Below, piece after piece: positions 20,901-29,644 of a DNA stretch of 64,000 nt. The stretch spans positions 4,092,001 to 4,156,000 of the forward strand of contig OY760427.1 in the NCBI GenBank assembly GCA_963663495.1, given 5' to 3'. Below the pieces are notes generated by a model, which ran no database searches, was not told the origin of the DNA, and was given only the letters and a program-made list of their open reading frames with translations. Positions within the stretch are counted from its first letter, which is position 1; every line of letters starts with the position of its first letter. A program made the position numbers and the translations under genes. The DNA comes from G963663495 sp963663495. Its GTDB lineage: Bacteria; Bacteroidota; Rhodothermia; Rhodothermales; Bin80.

Positions 20901-20993
20901 TCCTGATACCTGCTCCTGCCCAAATGTGCTGGAGGGCAACAATAGCAAGACTAGGGATATGGTCAGCGACCATCGGATAGTACCTTGCCTCAT
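17982..20993 (-). CDS. susC: SusC/RagA family TonB-linked outer-membrane transporter
   Basis: About 1003 residues. I prefer the ATG at 20993 (MRQGTIRWSL), which gives a clean signal peptide ending in STFGQ; an in-frame TTG at 21014 adds seven residues. After the signal comes a carboxypeptidase-regulatory-like beta-sandwich (VSGTVVDSTALTPLPGVNV ... ETVYAIGEEIVVTGYGTQ). Then the plug domain carries the SusC signature LKDASAAAIFGTRGSAGVILVTTKSG-type motif around residues 205-235. The rest is a TonB-dependent 22-strand barrel ending in SAGLNLSF with a terminal Phe. It is paired with susD downstream. No sigma/anti-sigma pair or hybrid two-component regulator is adjacent. Confidence 0.95.
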   Translation of the reverse strand: MRQGTIRWSLTISLVLLLLPSSTFGQEQVSGTVVDSTALTPLPGVNVVVKGTTLGTATGVNGAFALTVPSLQDTLVFSFLGFESKEISLAGQSQLTVELAETVYAIGEEIVVTGYGTQERRQITGSVASLDEGDFIAGNVSNPVELIQGKVAGLQITTRNGNPNDDPEVRLRGISSFGANQEPLVVVDGMVGASLDNLDANDIESFDVLKDASAAAIFGTRGSAGVILVTTKSGEARQGVAMEYNAYYTAESIENRLDVLTGAEYRELSQMTGLNAPDLGHNTEWFEEITQSGSNMVHSLALSGGSENMVYRVSGNFRDRNGIQRYTGFQEIGGRVNVTQWALDHALEITVQLAATNREANYGFADAFKFAGIMNPTAPVTADGFENTGGYFEQPLFNYFNPVAIIEEGKRLGEDRLFNGLMRLEYNLDAIIPNLSVAAQYSLQSEDMVRRNFYSRQHKVRGGATAASRGPGLAEQRYLDSSNELFETTLHYTNSDLPDVSLEAIAGYSYNDFVDEGFNASGGDFISEWVEYNNFGFAQDFNQGEGTVGSFRSTHRLIGFFGRANVNYREAVFVNASLRREGSSRFGIDNKWGTFWSAGVGVEIAELAELPFFSSLRVRGSIGKTGQDAPASGLSLQRFAPGGNFFVDGSFIQSFGPVSNANPDLKWEEKTEINFGLDFVALDSRLNGRVDFYNATTSDLLFEVSVPVPPNLFPRTWTNVGELETSGIELSADYDIMQGSRGSFGWNTGLILSLYSRTMLNRYVTEDVQYLASPGSPGLNAPDLIRIKEGEPIGQLWGPMFSRIGDDGEWLFLKPDGSEVTYGELTFPDDEQILGNGLPDFQLGWTNRMTFGDFDASIFIEGVFGHQIANMFSLFYSVPKQISSYNVLDEAFNLADLKDDPRWSSRYIENGDYVRINNATLGYTLPSRLFGRLPVNRMRLYVSANNLLTLTGYSGLNPQVRYVDYNQGQSEQGSSGGPLAPGIERRIEYFTTRSISAGLNLSF

Positions 20994-21148
20994 AGTTTCT
21001 CTCGGGTTTAACAATGGATAGGCGAGTAATGCAGTCTCATTCGGTCACACGCTAATGCGATCCGCGACTGCCATACGTGAACTGGTTCGGAAATTACCAC
21101 TTTAGAATGAACAATGTAAAGATTGTGGGTCCAACAATTGTTGCCTTA

Positions 21149-21173
21149 TAGGGTGGAACGCCATTCCACCCTA
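21149..21173. repeat. 10-bp hairpin upstream of susC
   Basis: TAGGGTGGAA and its complement flank five bases (CGCCA). It lies between divergent susC and the decayed tnpB. No T-run follows on either side, so a terminator is not clear; it may be an operator or the relic of an element end. Confidence 0.5.
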
Positions 21174-21205
21174 TTGCTTACCATAACATCGCCTGCATTG
21201 ATGCC

Positions 21206-21653
21206 ATGCCCGTAAAGGGTTGTAACAATTCTGCCCGCGTTTGTTCTGTCTATAGAACAATTGAATACCGGCTGCTTCCGGGGAGCAGGGGAAAGAAACT
21301 AGCCGGGATTGCCGGTGCATGCAGGTTTGTGTGGAACACCATACTGGCACAGAGCCTTAGAGGCTATCAACAAGCAAAGGAGTCGGGAGAGAAGCCTCCG
21401 TCCGTGAAGGTCTTTTCTCTTGGAAAACGATTCAAAGAACTACGAGATCATGGGGAGTGGTTGCCGGAATACTCGTTCAATATGGTACGCTATACGCTGA
21501 AGTACCAAGCGGACGCCTGGAAGGCATGCTTCGAGCATGGCAAGCGTAGAAGTTCCATGCCAAATACCACAGTACCCCATCTTTTACGATTCCTGAAGCG
21601 GTCAAGATCAAGGATGGACGATTATTCATCCCCAAACTTGGATACTTACAGAT
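21206..21653 (+). pseudogene. Diverged tnpB, 5' part, interrupted by TnpB element A
   Basis: The N-terminal part of a TnpB-family protein (YRLLPGSRGKKLAGIAGACR ... KYQADAWKACFEHG). It is clearly related to but diverged from the three near-identical tnpB copies in this window. After KACFEHGKRR the match moves to another frame (KFHAKYHSTPSFTIPEAV), so it was already frameshifted. The coding sequence breaks at the 8-bp target site TTACAGAT (21646-21653) and resumes at 23111. Confidence 0.85.
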
Positions 21654-21658
21654 GGGAA

Positions 21659-22909
21659 TTATATACGTGAGTGACCAACTGCACACAGTGAGGCACTAGT
21701 ATCAATTTCACGGGTCATAGGGGTCGGTAACCCGAACGCCCCTCGCCGTGCAGCAGCCCCAATCCCGGAGGCCAGTATGTTTGCAGCCGCATTCAGGTCT
21801 GCATGATCCGCATGGCCACAGGACATACACGTGAATTTGCTCCGTATCGTACGGTTACTCGCTTCTGTGTGCCCACACACAGAACACCGCTGACTGCTAT
21901 AGGCAGCGGTAACCTTTATCACCTTGCGGCACTTATAGCCCAGCATCTGATCCAGCTGGTCCCAACCTGTTCGCAGTATCTCACGGTTGAGGCCAGACTT
22001 CTGTCTGACGTTTGTGCCAAAGCTCTCCATCGTCCCCTTAGCTGAACGTGTCATCGCTTTGATCTTCAGGTCCTCCAGTATCACCGTTGAGGAGCATTTG
22101 GCAATACTGCGACTTACCTGGTGGTTCGCATTCTTGAGGATGGTTGCACGCCTGCGCTGTATGCGGGCGATTCTATGCTTCCGCCTGTTACGACGGTTGG
22201 AGCCTTTCTTCTGTCTCGCCAGTCTTCGCTGATGCCGCTTCAACTTGGCATCAAGACGCTTCGTATCCGGTTGTCTGATAATGCTTGTATCGCCCTCTGT
22301 GGAGACCATAGCGACCTGCCCGCAATCACGGTCAATGCCTACAGCACCGCCGGTATCCTCTATTACAGGTGCCTCCATCCTGTAGCAGATGACAGCATAC
22401 CCTTTGCCGGCGTTCTTCTTTACAGTGGCTTTGACGGGTATACCATCAGGGTACGGGTTGCCTCCCCGCCTGCGGAGCGCCATATCTCCCACTTTCGGGA
22501 TATACAGCTTGCCATCCCGAACCCTTACGTTATCCGGGATCGTGAACGAAGGCGTACTACCACGTCTGGAATGGAATCTCGGTCTTCTCTTACCCTCCTT
22601 GAAGAATGCCTTCCATGCATCCGCTTGATATTTCAATGTGTATCTAACGACACCAAAGGAGTATTCAGGTAGCCACTCGACCGTGCGGGGCAGCTCCGTG
22701 AACCGCTTCCCCAGCGAGAAGAAGCTTACCGAGGGCGGTTTCTCTCCAGCCTCTTTCGCTTTCTTGTACGCCTCGCTCTGCTCTGCGAGGATGGCATTCC
22801 ACACAAACCTACACGCACCCGCTAATCCAGCAAGTTGCTTGGCGTTACTCCGACTTTCGGGCAATAGCCTGTATGTGATATTGCGGTATGCACTAACCGT
22901 TTCGGGCAT
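21659..22909 (-). CDS. tnpB: TnpB family (RuvC-type) RNA-guided endonuclease homologue, copy A
   Basis: A 416-residue TnpB with the three RuvC acidic residues in place: Asp in VGIDRDCGQVA, Glu in TVILEDLKI and Asp in HADLNAAANI. The zinc ribbon is complete (CSVCGH and CMSCGH). The N-terminal HTH/wedge region (NITYRLLPESRSNAKQLAGL) and the Arg/Lys-rich helical segment (RRLARQKKGSNRRNRRK) are present. The ATG at 22909 follows the inner terminal repeat directly. The stop lies inside the outer repeat, so the gene fills its module from end to end. Studied TnpB proteins use an RNA from the element's right end to cut DNA. No IS200-type TnpA is linked. Confidence 0.9.
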   Translation of the reverse strand: MPETVSAYRNITYRLLPESRSNAKQLAGLAGACRFVWNAILAEQSEAYKKAKEAGEKPPSVSFFSLGKRFTELPRTVEWLPEYSFGVVRYTLKYQADAWKAFFKEGKRRPRFHSRRGSTPSFTIPDNVRVRDGKLYIPKVGDMALRRRGGNPYPDGIPVKATVKKNAGKGYAVICYRMEAPVIEDTGGAVGIDRDCGQVAMVSTEGDTSIIRQPDTKRLDAKLKRHQRRLARQKKGSNRRNRRKHRIARIQRRRATILKNANHQVSRSIAKCSSTVILEDLKIKAMTRSAKGTMESFGTNVRQKSGLNREILRTGWDQLDQMLGYKCRKVIKVTAAYSSQRCSVCGHTEASNRTIRSKFTCMSCGHADHADLNAAANILASGIGAAARRGAFGLPTPMTREIDTSASLCAVGHSRI

Positions 22910-22939
22910 GGCACTGTGGTATATAACTCCCTAATAGAT

Positions 22940-23110
22940 GGTAATTATATAGCATGAATACCCACGTGTTGAGTTATTTGAAATAATTGCAGTTTTTCGT
23001 GAAAAGCGGGAACCGATTATGAAAAACTGGCGAAAGCCATCCTGTCTGCACCACCAAAGCACAAAAAGTAATTCCTGCGAAAACGCGTGGCACTCAGCCA
23101 TATAACTACC
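22940..23110 (-). repeat. 171-bp IS1595 deletion derivative in TnpB element A
   Basis: The outer 70 bases match the left end of the IS1595 element at 46132, including the codons for the C-terminus LAKAILSAPPKHKK and stop. The inner 80 bases match its right end (AATTATTTCAA region). The internal part is deleted, as in a MITE. A 9-bp complementary pair (CAGTTTTTC / GAAAAACTG) could form a stem in RNA. Confidence 0.8.
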
Positions 23111-23934
23111 TTACAGATCCGGCGCAAAGGGGGCGTATCCAGATGGAGTTCCTGTAAAAGCCGTGATTCTGCAGCGGGTGGGCAAATGGTATGCCTGCAT
23201 CTGCTACAAGATTGAAGCACCCGAAATAGTATACAATGGTGTTACCACAGGGATCGACCGGAACTGCGGACAGGTTGCTACAGTCTCTACCGAGGGCGAG
23301 CGCGAGATCATACGGCAACCGGACCTTAAGCGCAAGACGGCAAGGCTGCACCGATATCAACGGAAATTAACCCGGCAGCAGGAAGGATCCAACCGCAGCA
23401 AGCGTACGAAACAACGAATCCAGAAAGCCCATCGAAACCTTGCGAACACTCGCAGGAACGCCAATCATCAAACCAGTCGGAGGATCGCGAATCACTCATC
23501 CACGGTTGTGCTGGAAGACCTTAAAGTACTATCAATGACATCCTCGGCCAAAGGCACTGTTAACAATCCCGGCAAGAACGCTAGTCGGAAATCAGGGATG
23601 AATCGCAGTATACTTGCAACCGGTTGGGGGCAGTTGGATCGGATGCTAGAGTACAAATGCCGGAAGGTCACCAAGGTCCCAGCCGCCTATACGAGTCAGA
23701 ATTATAACGTATTCGGCCACCGGGATAAAGAGAATCGGAAGACCCAAAGCAAGTTCAAGTGTATGGCCTGTAGCTATGCGGATCATGCGGACCTGAATGC
23801 AGCCGCAAACATACTGGCCTCAGGGGTTGGGGCAACTGCACGGCGAGGGACATTCGGGTTACCGACCCCAATGATCCGTCGTGAAATGGATACGCGGGTA
23901 TACAATTCCTAGGTTACTCATGTATATAATTCCC
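23111..23934 (+). pseudogene. Diverged tnpB, 3' part
   Basis: This continues the gene broken at 21653. An extra G in a G-run near 23132 shifts the frame before YPDGVPVKAV. The RuvC Asp (GIDRNCGQVA), Glu (VVLEDLKV) and Asp (HADLNAAANI) are still readable. The first zinc-ribbon CxxC has become YNVF (NYNVFGH), so the ribbon is destroyed. The gene ends at 23912. At 23912-23934 there is an IS1595-like terminal repeat (complement of GGGAATTATATACATGAGTAACC read in two halves), showing that this older tnpB also rode on such an element. Confidence 0.85.
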
Positions 23935-23959
23935 AAATGTAACCCTGCACCATCGTGCC

Positions 23960-25315
23960 TCACCACCGCAACGGAGGCAGAACATCTGTCTGTAAGCGAC
24001 ACATTTCATTTAGCATCTGGACGGCATTCCGGTACGAGCACACGGAGGGCTCCATCAAGACAGCCTGCAATAATATTGACCGTGACTGCTCATTGAATGC
24101 CTTTATAAGCAATTGATTAATGGATACCTGCCGTCGCAGCAAGGCTAGGATTCCCTCGGGTAATCGCGGCATCCTACGGGGCTTCAACTCGTTGAACCGC
24201 GCTACAGCAGGTACCTCTACAACGGCACCAGATGGCAAATCCGGAATCACCCCCTCGTTGGGGACATTCACCGCAGCCAACTTCCGCTCTTCTCCACAGT
24301 ATAGACCCTCAATCAGTGGGATAGCCAGTTCACCCGAAGCTTTGATTGGTAGAGCCGGGTCCAGCACTTCCTTTTTCCTGCCCCTATCCGCAAACAGTGG
24401 GCGGTCCAAGACATTCTTGTGTAGGTTATACACCCAGCTCAGTTCCGGCTCTGAGTCCCACGGCATCCCAGAAACGTGGTCACCGAAAAACTGCAAGGTG
24501 CTGCTCGCAAGAAATTCCGAAGCCCATCCAATGTACTCGCCAATGTGATTGGTACCCGGCGACGGATACAAACCAAACGTCCGCAACAGGATGCGGCTAA
24601 GGGCTATCTCATCCCATTCCGCAAGCCAATTCGCAGTACGCTCTCGCTCACGAAGCTTCGGATAAAGATCTTCACCCGTGGCACGGCTGCGTATTTCCTG
24701 GAACCAAGTAAAATGGTTCAGCCCCGAGGCTGCCAACTCCAATTCTTCAAGCGGCTGCCCCAACAAGCCGGACACTTGTTTCATCCCCTGGAAAACGCCG
24801 TGGCATAAGCCAATCGTCTTGATGGACGAATTGCGCGTCAAGGCCTCGCATAGCTTCGTAAGCGGGTTCGTGTAGTTCAGTAGCCACGCTTCCGGGGAAT
24901 GCGTTTCCATGGACCTGGCGATCTCCAGCATCGGACCCATGTTCCGCAAGGCATGGAATAGCCCCCCGGGGCCCCCGTTCTCGCCATATATCTGCTGACA
25001 TCCATACGTCCGCGGCACATGAAAGTCCTGGGCCCAATAGTAGTAACGGCGAAGTTCGATCGCCGCTACCACAAAGTCCGCTCCCCGCACAGCGACATCC
25101 AAGTCTGTCGTTCCGACTATCGTGCAGCGGCGCCGCATGCCATCCCGTACAGCGATGGCGTACTCCATAACCTTTCCGAGCGCATCTTCTCCAACATCCA
25201 TGAGCACCACCTCAAGATCTTGAGCGCAAACGGGATCGCTTAGCAGAATGTCTCGGATAGTGGCGGGGCCGAACTGGTAACTACCAGCCCCGACCAGTGC
25301 AATCTTCAGTGGCAT
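23960..25315 (-). CDS. Glycoside hydrolase family 4 (alpha-glycosidase type)
   Basis: A 451-residue protein of the NAD- and Mn-dependent GH4 family, which cleaves glycosides by an oxidation-elimination route. The Rossmann motif is at the N-terminus (ALVGAGSYQFGPATI). NYTNPL follows, then the metal-binding Cys-His in GLCHGVFQG and a downstream His in NHFTWF. I chose the ATG at 25315 (MPLKIALVG) because the Rossmann strand then starts within the first residues; a frame 17 codons longer adds unrelated sequence. Substrate could be alpha-glucosides, galactosides or galacturonides. It lies between TnpB element A and a PIG-L deacetylase on the same strand, 514 bases apart. No signal peptide, so cytoplasmic. 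Confidence 0.9.
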   Translation of the reverse strand: MPLKIALVGAGSYQFGPATIRDILLSDPVCAQDLEVVLMDVGEDALGKVMEYAIAVRDGMRRRCTIVGTTDLDVAVRGADFVVAAIELRRYYYWAQDFHVPRTYGCQQIYGENGGPGGLFHALRNMGPMLEIARSMETHSPEAWLLNYTNPLTKLCEALTRNSSIKTIGLCHGVFQGMKQVSGLLGQPLEELELAASGLNHFTWFQEIRSRATGEDLYPKLRERERTANWLAEWDEIALSRILLRTFGLYPSPGTNHIGEYIGWASEFLASSTLQFFGDHVSGMPWDSEPELSWVYNLHKNVLDRPLFADRGRKKEVLDPALPIKASGELAIPLIEGLYCGEERKLAAVNVPNEGVIPDLPSGAVVEVPAVARFNELKPRRMPRLPEGILALLRRQVSINQLLIKAFNEQSRSILLQAVLMEPSVCSYRNAVQMLNEMCRLQTDVLPPLRW

Positions 25316-25829
25316 GTAATGTCTGTTGCTTGGGGGAAGCCCGGAATCTTCCAATCTGAAGAACAACAGATTGTTGCATGCTTGCGACAGAAGATCTTTT
25401 TCGGGATGGATAGCTGATGCGCCGTACCTCTACCCATTTACGCCGAGGGCGAACAATTTACGGCGGTGATATAGCCCCAAACTGTAACTCTATACTGTCG
25501 GCATTAGCGCGGCCACATTATCCTACACGGTAAACGAATGGTACGGAGTATGTCCCCCGCATGCACCCATACCGACATAAATGCGCCGACATCTACCCGC
25601 AGGTTGGTACCTGACAGTACACCCGTTCTTACGGTGCACCGGCCCCCGATCCTATCATTGTACCGGTATGCCCACCGCGCAGACTACAACCGCGAGCTTA
25701 CCAAGAAGCTTCTGCGAGTGGTTTTCTTCATCGCGCAAGCACCGCTACCATTAGACCTCAGATTCTTAAGAAGTATGGTTTCTGGAGGCGGCATTTAGCT
25801 CTGTAGGCACAGATGCTGCACCAACAGGT
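25316..25829. other. Intergenic stretch, no gene recognised
   Basis: About 510 bases upstream of the GH4 gene and downstream of the PIG-L gene. One forward frame (25538-25798) has a Leu-rich end (RELTKKLLRVVFFIAQAP) but matches no family I know. It could be debris. No clear terminator or promoter is visible. Confidence 0.4.
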
Positions 25830-26756
25830 CTATTCAAAAAACGGAAACAACGCTTTGAGCTCCTCCCGAGACGGCTGGCTCCCGTACTCTGACACTTCGA
25901 ACGCCTCTGCAAAGCGTATCGCATTCCCCCGCTCGTCACCGTACAAAGATACCAGCAGATCTCGCCACTGGTCAGCCACTGCGGCGTCCCGAGCCTGAAA
26001 ACGCTCTGCGATGTATGCCTGACGACCAGGCTCATCCGTCGGTACCTCGTCAAGGTAACCTGCAAGCCAGGCATTCCAATCAGAGAATTGTGACCGCAGC
26101 GCGGCCATACAAGCGTACTTTTGGTCCCCGACCTCGTCAATTCCCACCACTATGTCTGCCTCAAACGGGTTTGGTTTCCGGAAACGGTCTGAAAAATATA
26201 ACACGACAGGATTCTTCTCCACCCGCGGTGTGTCCGGTGCAAAGTGCGGTACGGTAACCATGAACGCCGCATCCTGCACCAGAATTGCCGTATACCGGTG
26301 ATCGGGGTGATAATCGTTGGGGCGTGGAGCAAGCACAATGTCGGCCTGCCAGTCCCTGATCAGTCGTGCTATCGTCTTCCGGTTCTCCAATGTAGGCATC
26401 AATTCACCATCGTGATTATCCAAGACGACCGTAGAAGAAATGCCAAGGATGTCGCCGCACATCTCAACCTCCGCACGCCTCACATCTGCCAATGGCCCTC
26501 CAGCCATGGAATAGTGACCAATATCCCCGTTGGTTACGGAAACAAACTTAACCACGTGCCCCATGGCTGACCACATAGCCGCCACACCGGAAGCCTTTAC
26601 TTCACAGTCGTCGGGATGCGCGCCGAATGCAATTATGCGTAGTGGATCCTGATCCTGCCCAACTGCAGGAAGAACCAGAATGAAGGGCAGTACGACTGCT
26701 GCCATAATCTTAAGAGGGAATTGAAATAGTTGCATTGTGATCGCCGGGTTGTGCAT
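25830..26756 (-). CDS. Secreted PIG-L (LmbE-like) deacetylase
   Basis: A 308-residue zinc-dependent N-deacetylase of the PIG-L/LmbE family. The N-terminus has a signal peptide ending in LPAVGQD, so it acts outside the cytoplasm. The zinc site is FGAHPDDCE (residues about 45-53) and NDYHPDHRY further on. An alternative ATG seven codons in (MQLFQFPLK) also gives a good signal peptide. Family members remove N-acetyl groups from GlcNAc-containing sugars. It is downstream of TnpB element B, which lies about 40 bases from its start and may have separated it from its promoter. Confidence 0.9.
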   Translation of the reverse strand: MHNPAITMQLFQFPLKIMAAVVLPFILVLPAVGQDQDPLRIIAFGAHPDDCEVKASGVAAMWSAMGHVVKFVSVTNGDIGHYSMAGGPLADVRRAEVEMCGDILGISSTVVLDNHDGELMPTLENRKTIARLIRDWQADIVLAPRPNDYHPDHRYTAILVQDAAFMVTVPHFAPDTPRVEKNPVVLYFSDRFRKPNPFEADIVVGIDEVGDQKYACMAALRSQFSDWNAWLAGYLDEVPTDEPGRQAYIAERFQARDAAVADQWRDLLVSLYGDERGNAIRFAEAFEVSEYGSQPSREELKALFPFFE

Positions 26757-26799
26757 GATTGGTATTCAAAAATAGGACTATTGCCTATTGTTAAGGGAA

Positions 26800-28067
26800 T
26801 TATATACGTGAGTGACCAACTGTACACAGTGAGGCACTAGTATCAATTTCACGGGTCATAGGGGTCGGGTCCCCGAACGCCCCTCGCCGTGCACAAGCCC
26901 CAATCCCGGAGGCCAGTATGTTTGCAGCCGCATTCAGGTCTGCATTATCCGCATGTCCACAGAACTTACACGTGAATTTGCTCCGTGTCTTACGGTTACT
27001 CGCTTCTGTGTGCCCACACACAGAACACCGCTGACTGGTATAGGCAGCGGTAACCTTTATCACCTTGCGGCACTTATAGCTCAGCATCTGATCCAGCTGG
27101 CCCCAACCTGTTCGCAGTATCCCACGGTTGAGGCCGGACTTCTGTTTAACGTTTGTACCAAAGCTCTCCGTCGTCCCCTTGGCTGAACGAGTCATCGCTT
27201 TGATCTTCAGGTCCTCCAGTATCACCGTTGAGGAGCAATTGGCGATACTGCGACTTACCTGGTGGTTCGCATTCTTGAGGATGTTAGCACGCTTGCGCTG
27301 TATGCGGGCGATTCTATGCTTCCGCCTGTTACGACGGTTGGAGCCTTTCTTCTGTCTCGCCAGTCTTCGCTGATGCCGCTTCAACTTGGCATCAAGACGC
27401 TTGGTATCCGGTTGTCTGATAATGCTTGTATCGCCCTCTGTGGAGACCATAGCGACCTGCTCGCAATTACGGTCAATGCCTACAGCACCGCCGGTATCCT
27501 CTATTACAGGTGCCTCCATCTTGTAGCAGATGACAGCATACCCTTTGCCGGCGTTCTTCTTTACCGTGGCTTTGACGGGTATACCATCAGGGTACGGGTT
27601 GCCTCCCCGCCTGCGGAGCGCCATATATCCCACTTTCGGGATATACAGCTTACCATCCCGAACCCTTACGTTATCCGGGATCGTGAACGAAGGCGTACTA
27701 CCACGTCTGGAATCGAATCTCGGTCTTCTCTTACCCTCCTTGAAGAATGCCTTCCATGCATCCGCCTGATGTTTCAATGTGTATCTAACGACAATGTGTA
27801 TCTAACGACACCAAAGGAGTATTCAGGTAGCCACTCGACCGTGCGGCGCAGCGCCGTGAACCGCTTCCCCAGCGAGAAGAAGCTTACCGAGGGCGGCTTC
27901 TCTCCAGCCTCTTTCGCTTTCCTGTACGCCTCGCTCTGCTCTGCGAGGATGGCATTCCACACAAACCTACACGCACCCGCTAATCCAGCAAGGCGCTTGG
28001 CGTTACTCCGACTTCCGGGCAACAGCCTGTATGTGATATTGCGGTATGCACTAACCGTTTCGGGCAT
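26800..28067 (-). pseudogene. tnpB copy B, frameshifted by a 17-bp duplication
   Basis: Near-identical to copies A and C over its whole length, with all RuvC residues (GIDRNCEQVA, VILEDLKI, NADLNAAANI) and zinc-ribbon Cys kept. The frame is broken between codons about 92 and 97 by a tandem 17-bp duplication (27775-27791 and 27792-27808). The result is an N-terminal piece and an out-of-frame remainder. Because only this change disables it, loss of one repeat unit by slippage would restore the gene. Confidence 0.9.
27775..27808. repeat. 17-bp tandem duplication in tnpB copy B
   Basis: CAATGTGTATCTAACGA occurs twice head to tail. Copies A and C have one unit at this point, so this is a recent event. 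Confidence 0.95.
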
Positions 28068-28097
28068 GGCACTGTGGTATATAACTCCCTGATATAT

Positions 28098-28268
28098 GGA
28101 AATGATATAGCATGCGTACCCAGGTGTTGAGTTATTTGAAATAATTGCAGTTTTTCGTGAAAAGCGGGAACCGATTATGAAAAACTGGCGAAAGCCATCC
28201 TGTCTGCACCACCAAAGCACAAAAAGTAACTCCTGCGAAAACGCGTGGCACTCAGCCATATAACTCCC
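28098..28268 (-). repeat. 171-bp IS1595 deletion derivative in TnpB element B
   Basis: Same organisation and almost the same sequence as 22940-23110 and 38895-39066. Its inner end reads GGAAATGATATAGCATG, diverged from the outer ends. Confidence 0.8.
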
Positions 28269-28312
28269 ATTGTTAACGCACACGTATCTTATTGAAAACC
28301 GGACATAGATCC

Positions 28313-29644
28313 ATGTCGTTGCTCTGCTCTCGTTGGTTTCTGGTTGCGCTAGCGACAGCACTCCACATGCCTGCGGGCGCGCAACCCGGTGTTGCCGCCA
28401 GGATTGATGCCACGTTTGCGCCTTGGGACACAGCCAACTCGCCAGGCGCCGTCGTTTCGGTACTGAAGGACTCCCGAATCATTTATCAGCGGGGGTATGG
28501 GATGGCACACCTTGAGCATGGAGTGCCGATGGATGTATCCACCGTCTTTATGGTGGCGAGTGTTTCTAAGCAGTTCACGGCCTTTGCGGTGGCAATGCTC
28601 GCCAATGAGGGCCATATTGAGCTTGATGAGCCCGTGCGCCGGTACGTACCCGAGCTGTCGAAGATGCTTGAAGGGATCACTGTCCGGCAGCTCATCCACC
28701 ACACTGGCGGCCTGCGCGACGAATTTGGCCTGCTTTCCCTCGCAGGCTACAGAATGGACGATATCATCACAAAAAACGACATCCTTGCGCTCCTTTACCG
28801 CCAGCACTCCCTCAATTTTGAACCTGGCACCGAATATGCATACTCTAATTCCGGCTATACTCTTCTCGCTGAAATTGTAGAGCGTGCGACAAACGTGTCA
28901 TTTCGTGCATGGACCACGGAGCACATCTTTGCCCCACTGGAAATGAACGACTCGCACTTCCGCGATGATCACGGCGAGGTTATCAATAATCTGGCTCAAT
29001 CCTACACTGCCTCTGGGGAGGCCTATCGTCGACAAACCATCAACTACTCAAGCGTGGGAGCCAGCGGTTTGTATACCACAGCAGGTGACCTGGCGCGGTG
29101 GGCTCGCAATTTCCATACGCAGCAGGTCGGCAGCGCGGAGACGCACCGTACAGTCCGCCAGAGGGGTATTCTGAATAGCGGTGACACGCTGTCCTATGCC
29201 TTTGGCCAATCCTTCGGGTTCCACCGCGGTAAAACGTATGTCGGGCACAGCGGATCTCACCGAGGCTTCAGGGCTCACCTCGTGCGCTTCCCGCAAGAAA
29301 CCCTGGCTGTAGCGGTTCTTAGCAATCTGGAAGAATTCAACCCGTCAGAGGCCGCACTCGCCGTAGCAGAACTGTTCATTGAGCCCCAGGATTTTACAGA
29401 ATTCACCGGCACATATTATAGCGAGGCATTACAATCCGGTGTGACCATCAAGGCTATCAACGGCGAGCTTTACATGAAGCATTCCCGACACGACCGTGTA
29501 CAGCTCACATGGACGGAGCCTGACCATTTCTCTGTAGATGTCTGGTTTTTCTCCGAGCTTACCTTCCAACGAAAGGACGGACGTATTACCAGATTCCTTG
29601 CTAATAGCAGTCGGATGCGCAATGTATCGTTTGAAAGACGCTAG
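28313..29644 (+). CDS. Secreted serine beta-lactamase-fold hydrolase (class C/esterase type) 1
   Basis: About 443 residues. I take the ATG at 28313 (MSLLCSRWFLVALATALHM) because it opens directly into a signal peptide ending in PAGAQ; a TTG seven codons upstream is possible. The serine penicillin-recognising fold is shown by SxxK (ASVSK, about residues 83-86), YxN (YSNSG, about 177) and a C-terminal GHSG in place of KTG. A C-terminal extra domain (EFTGTYYSEALQSGV onward) is common in this family. Such proteins are esterases, D-aminopeptidases or unknown hydrolases more often than true beta-lactamases. The next gene is a paralogue that overlaps its end by 23 bases. Confidence 0.9.
   Translation: MSLLCSRWFLVALATALHMPAGAQPGVAARIDATFAPWDTANSPGAVVSVLKDSRIIYQRGYGMAHLEHGVPMDVSTVFMVASVSKQFTAFAVAMLANEGHIELDEPVRRYVPELSKMLEGITVRQLIHHTGGLRDEFGLLSLAGYRMDDIITKNDILALLYRQHSLNFEPGTEYAYSNSGYTLLAEIVERATNVSFRAWTTEHIFAPLEMNDSHFRDDHGEVINNLAQSYTASGEAYRRQTINYSSVGASGLYTTAGDLARWARNFHTQQVGSAETHRTVRQRGILNSGDTLSYAFGQSFGFHRGKTYVGHSGSHRGFRAHLVRFPQETLAVAVLSNLEEFNPSEAALAVAELFIEPQDFTEFTGTYYSEALQSGVTIKAINGELYMKHSRHDRVQLTWTEPDHFSVDVWFFSELTFQRKDGRITRFLANSSRMRNVSFERR

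Larger units (their letters stand above)
21654..23110 (-). mobile_element. TnpB element A with IS1595-type ends
   Basis: A 1457-bp unit beginning GGGAATTATATACGTGAGTG and ending with the complement of GGTAGTTATATGGCTGAGTG. It is flanked by the perfect 8-bp duplication TTACAGAT (21646-21653, 23111-23118). It contains an intact tnpB module (21654-22931), an 8-base spacer and a 171-bp deletion derivative of the resident IS1595 element (22940-23110). It carries no DDE or Y1 transposase, so mobilisation in trans by an IS1595-type transposase is inferred. Confidence 0.88.
26795..28268 (-). mobile_element. TnpB element B with IS1595-type ends
   Basis: A 1474-bp unit with ends GGGAATTATATACGTGAGTG and complement of GGGAGTTATATGGCTGAGTG, flanked by the perfect 8-bp duplication ATTGTTAA (26787-26794, 28269-28276). 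It is organised like element A: tnpB module 26795-28089, spacer TGATATAT (28090-28097) and IS1595 derivative 28098-28268. It lies between divergently oriented secreted hydrolases. Confidence 0.9.

Noticed and set aside
25538..25798. 86-codon forward ORF between GH4 and PIG-L genes
   Set aside because: No recognisable domain, no conserved neighbour, low-quality composition; treated as unannotated.
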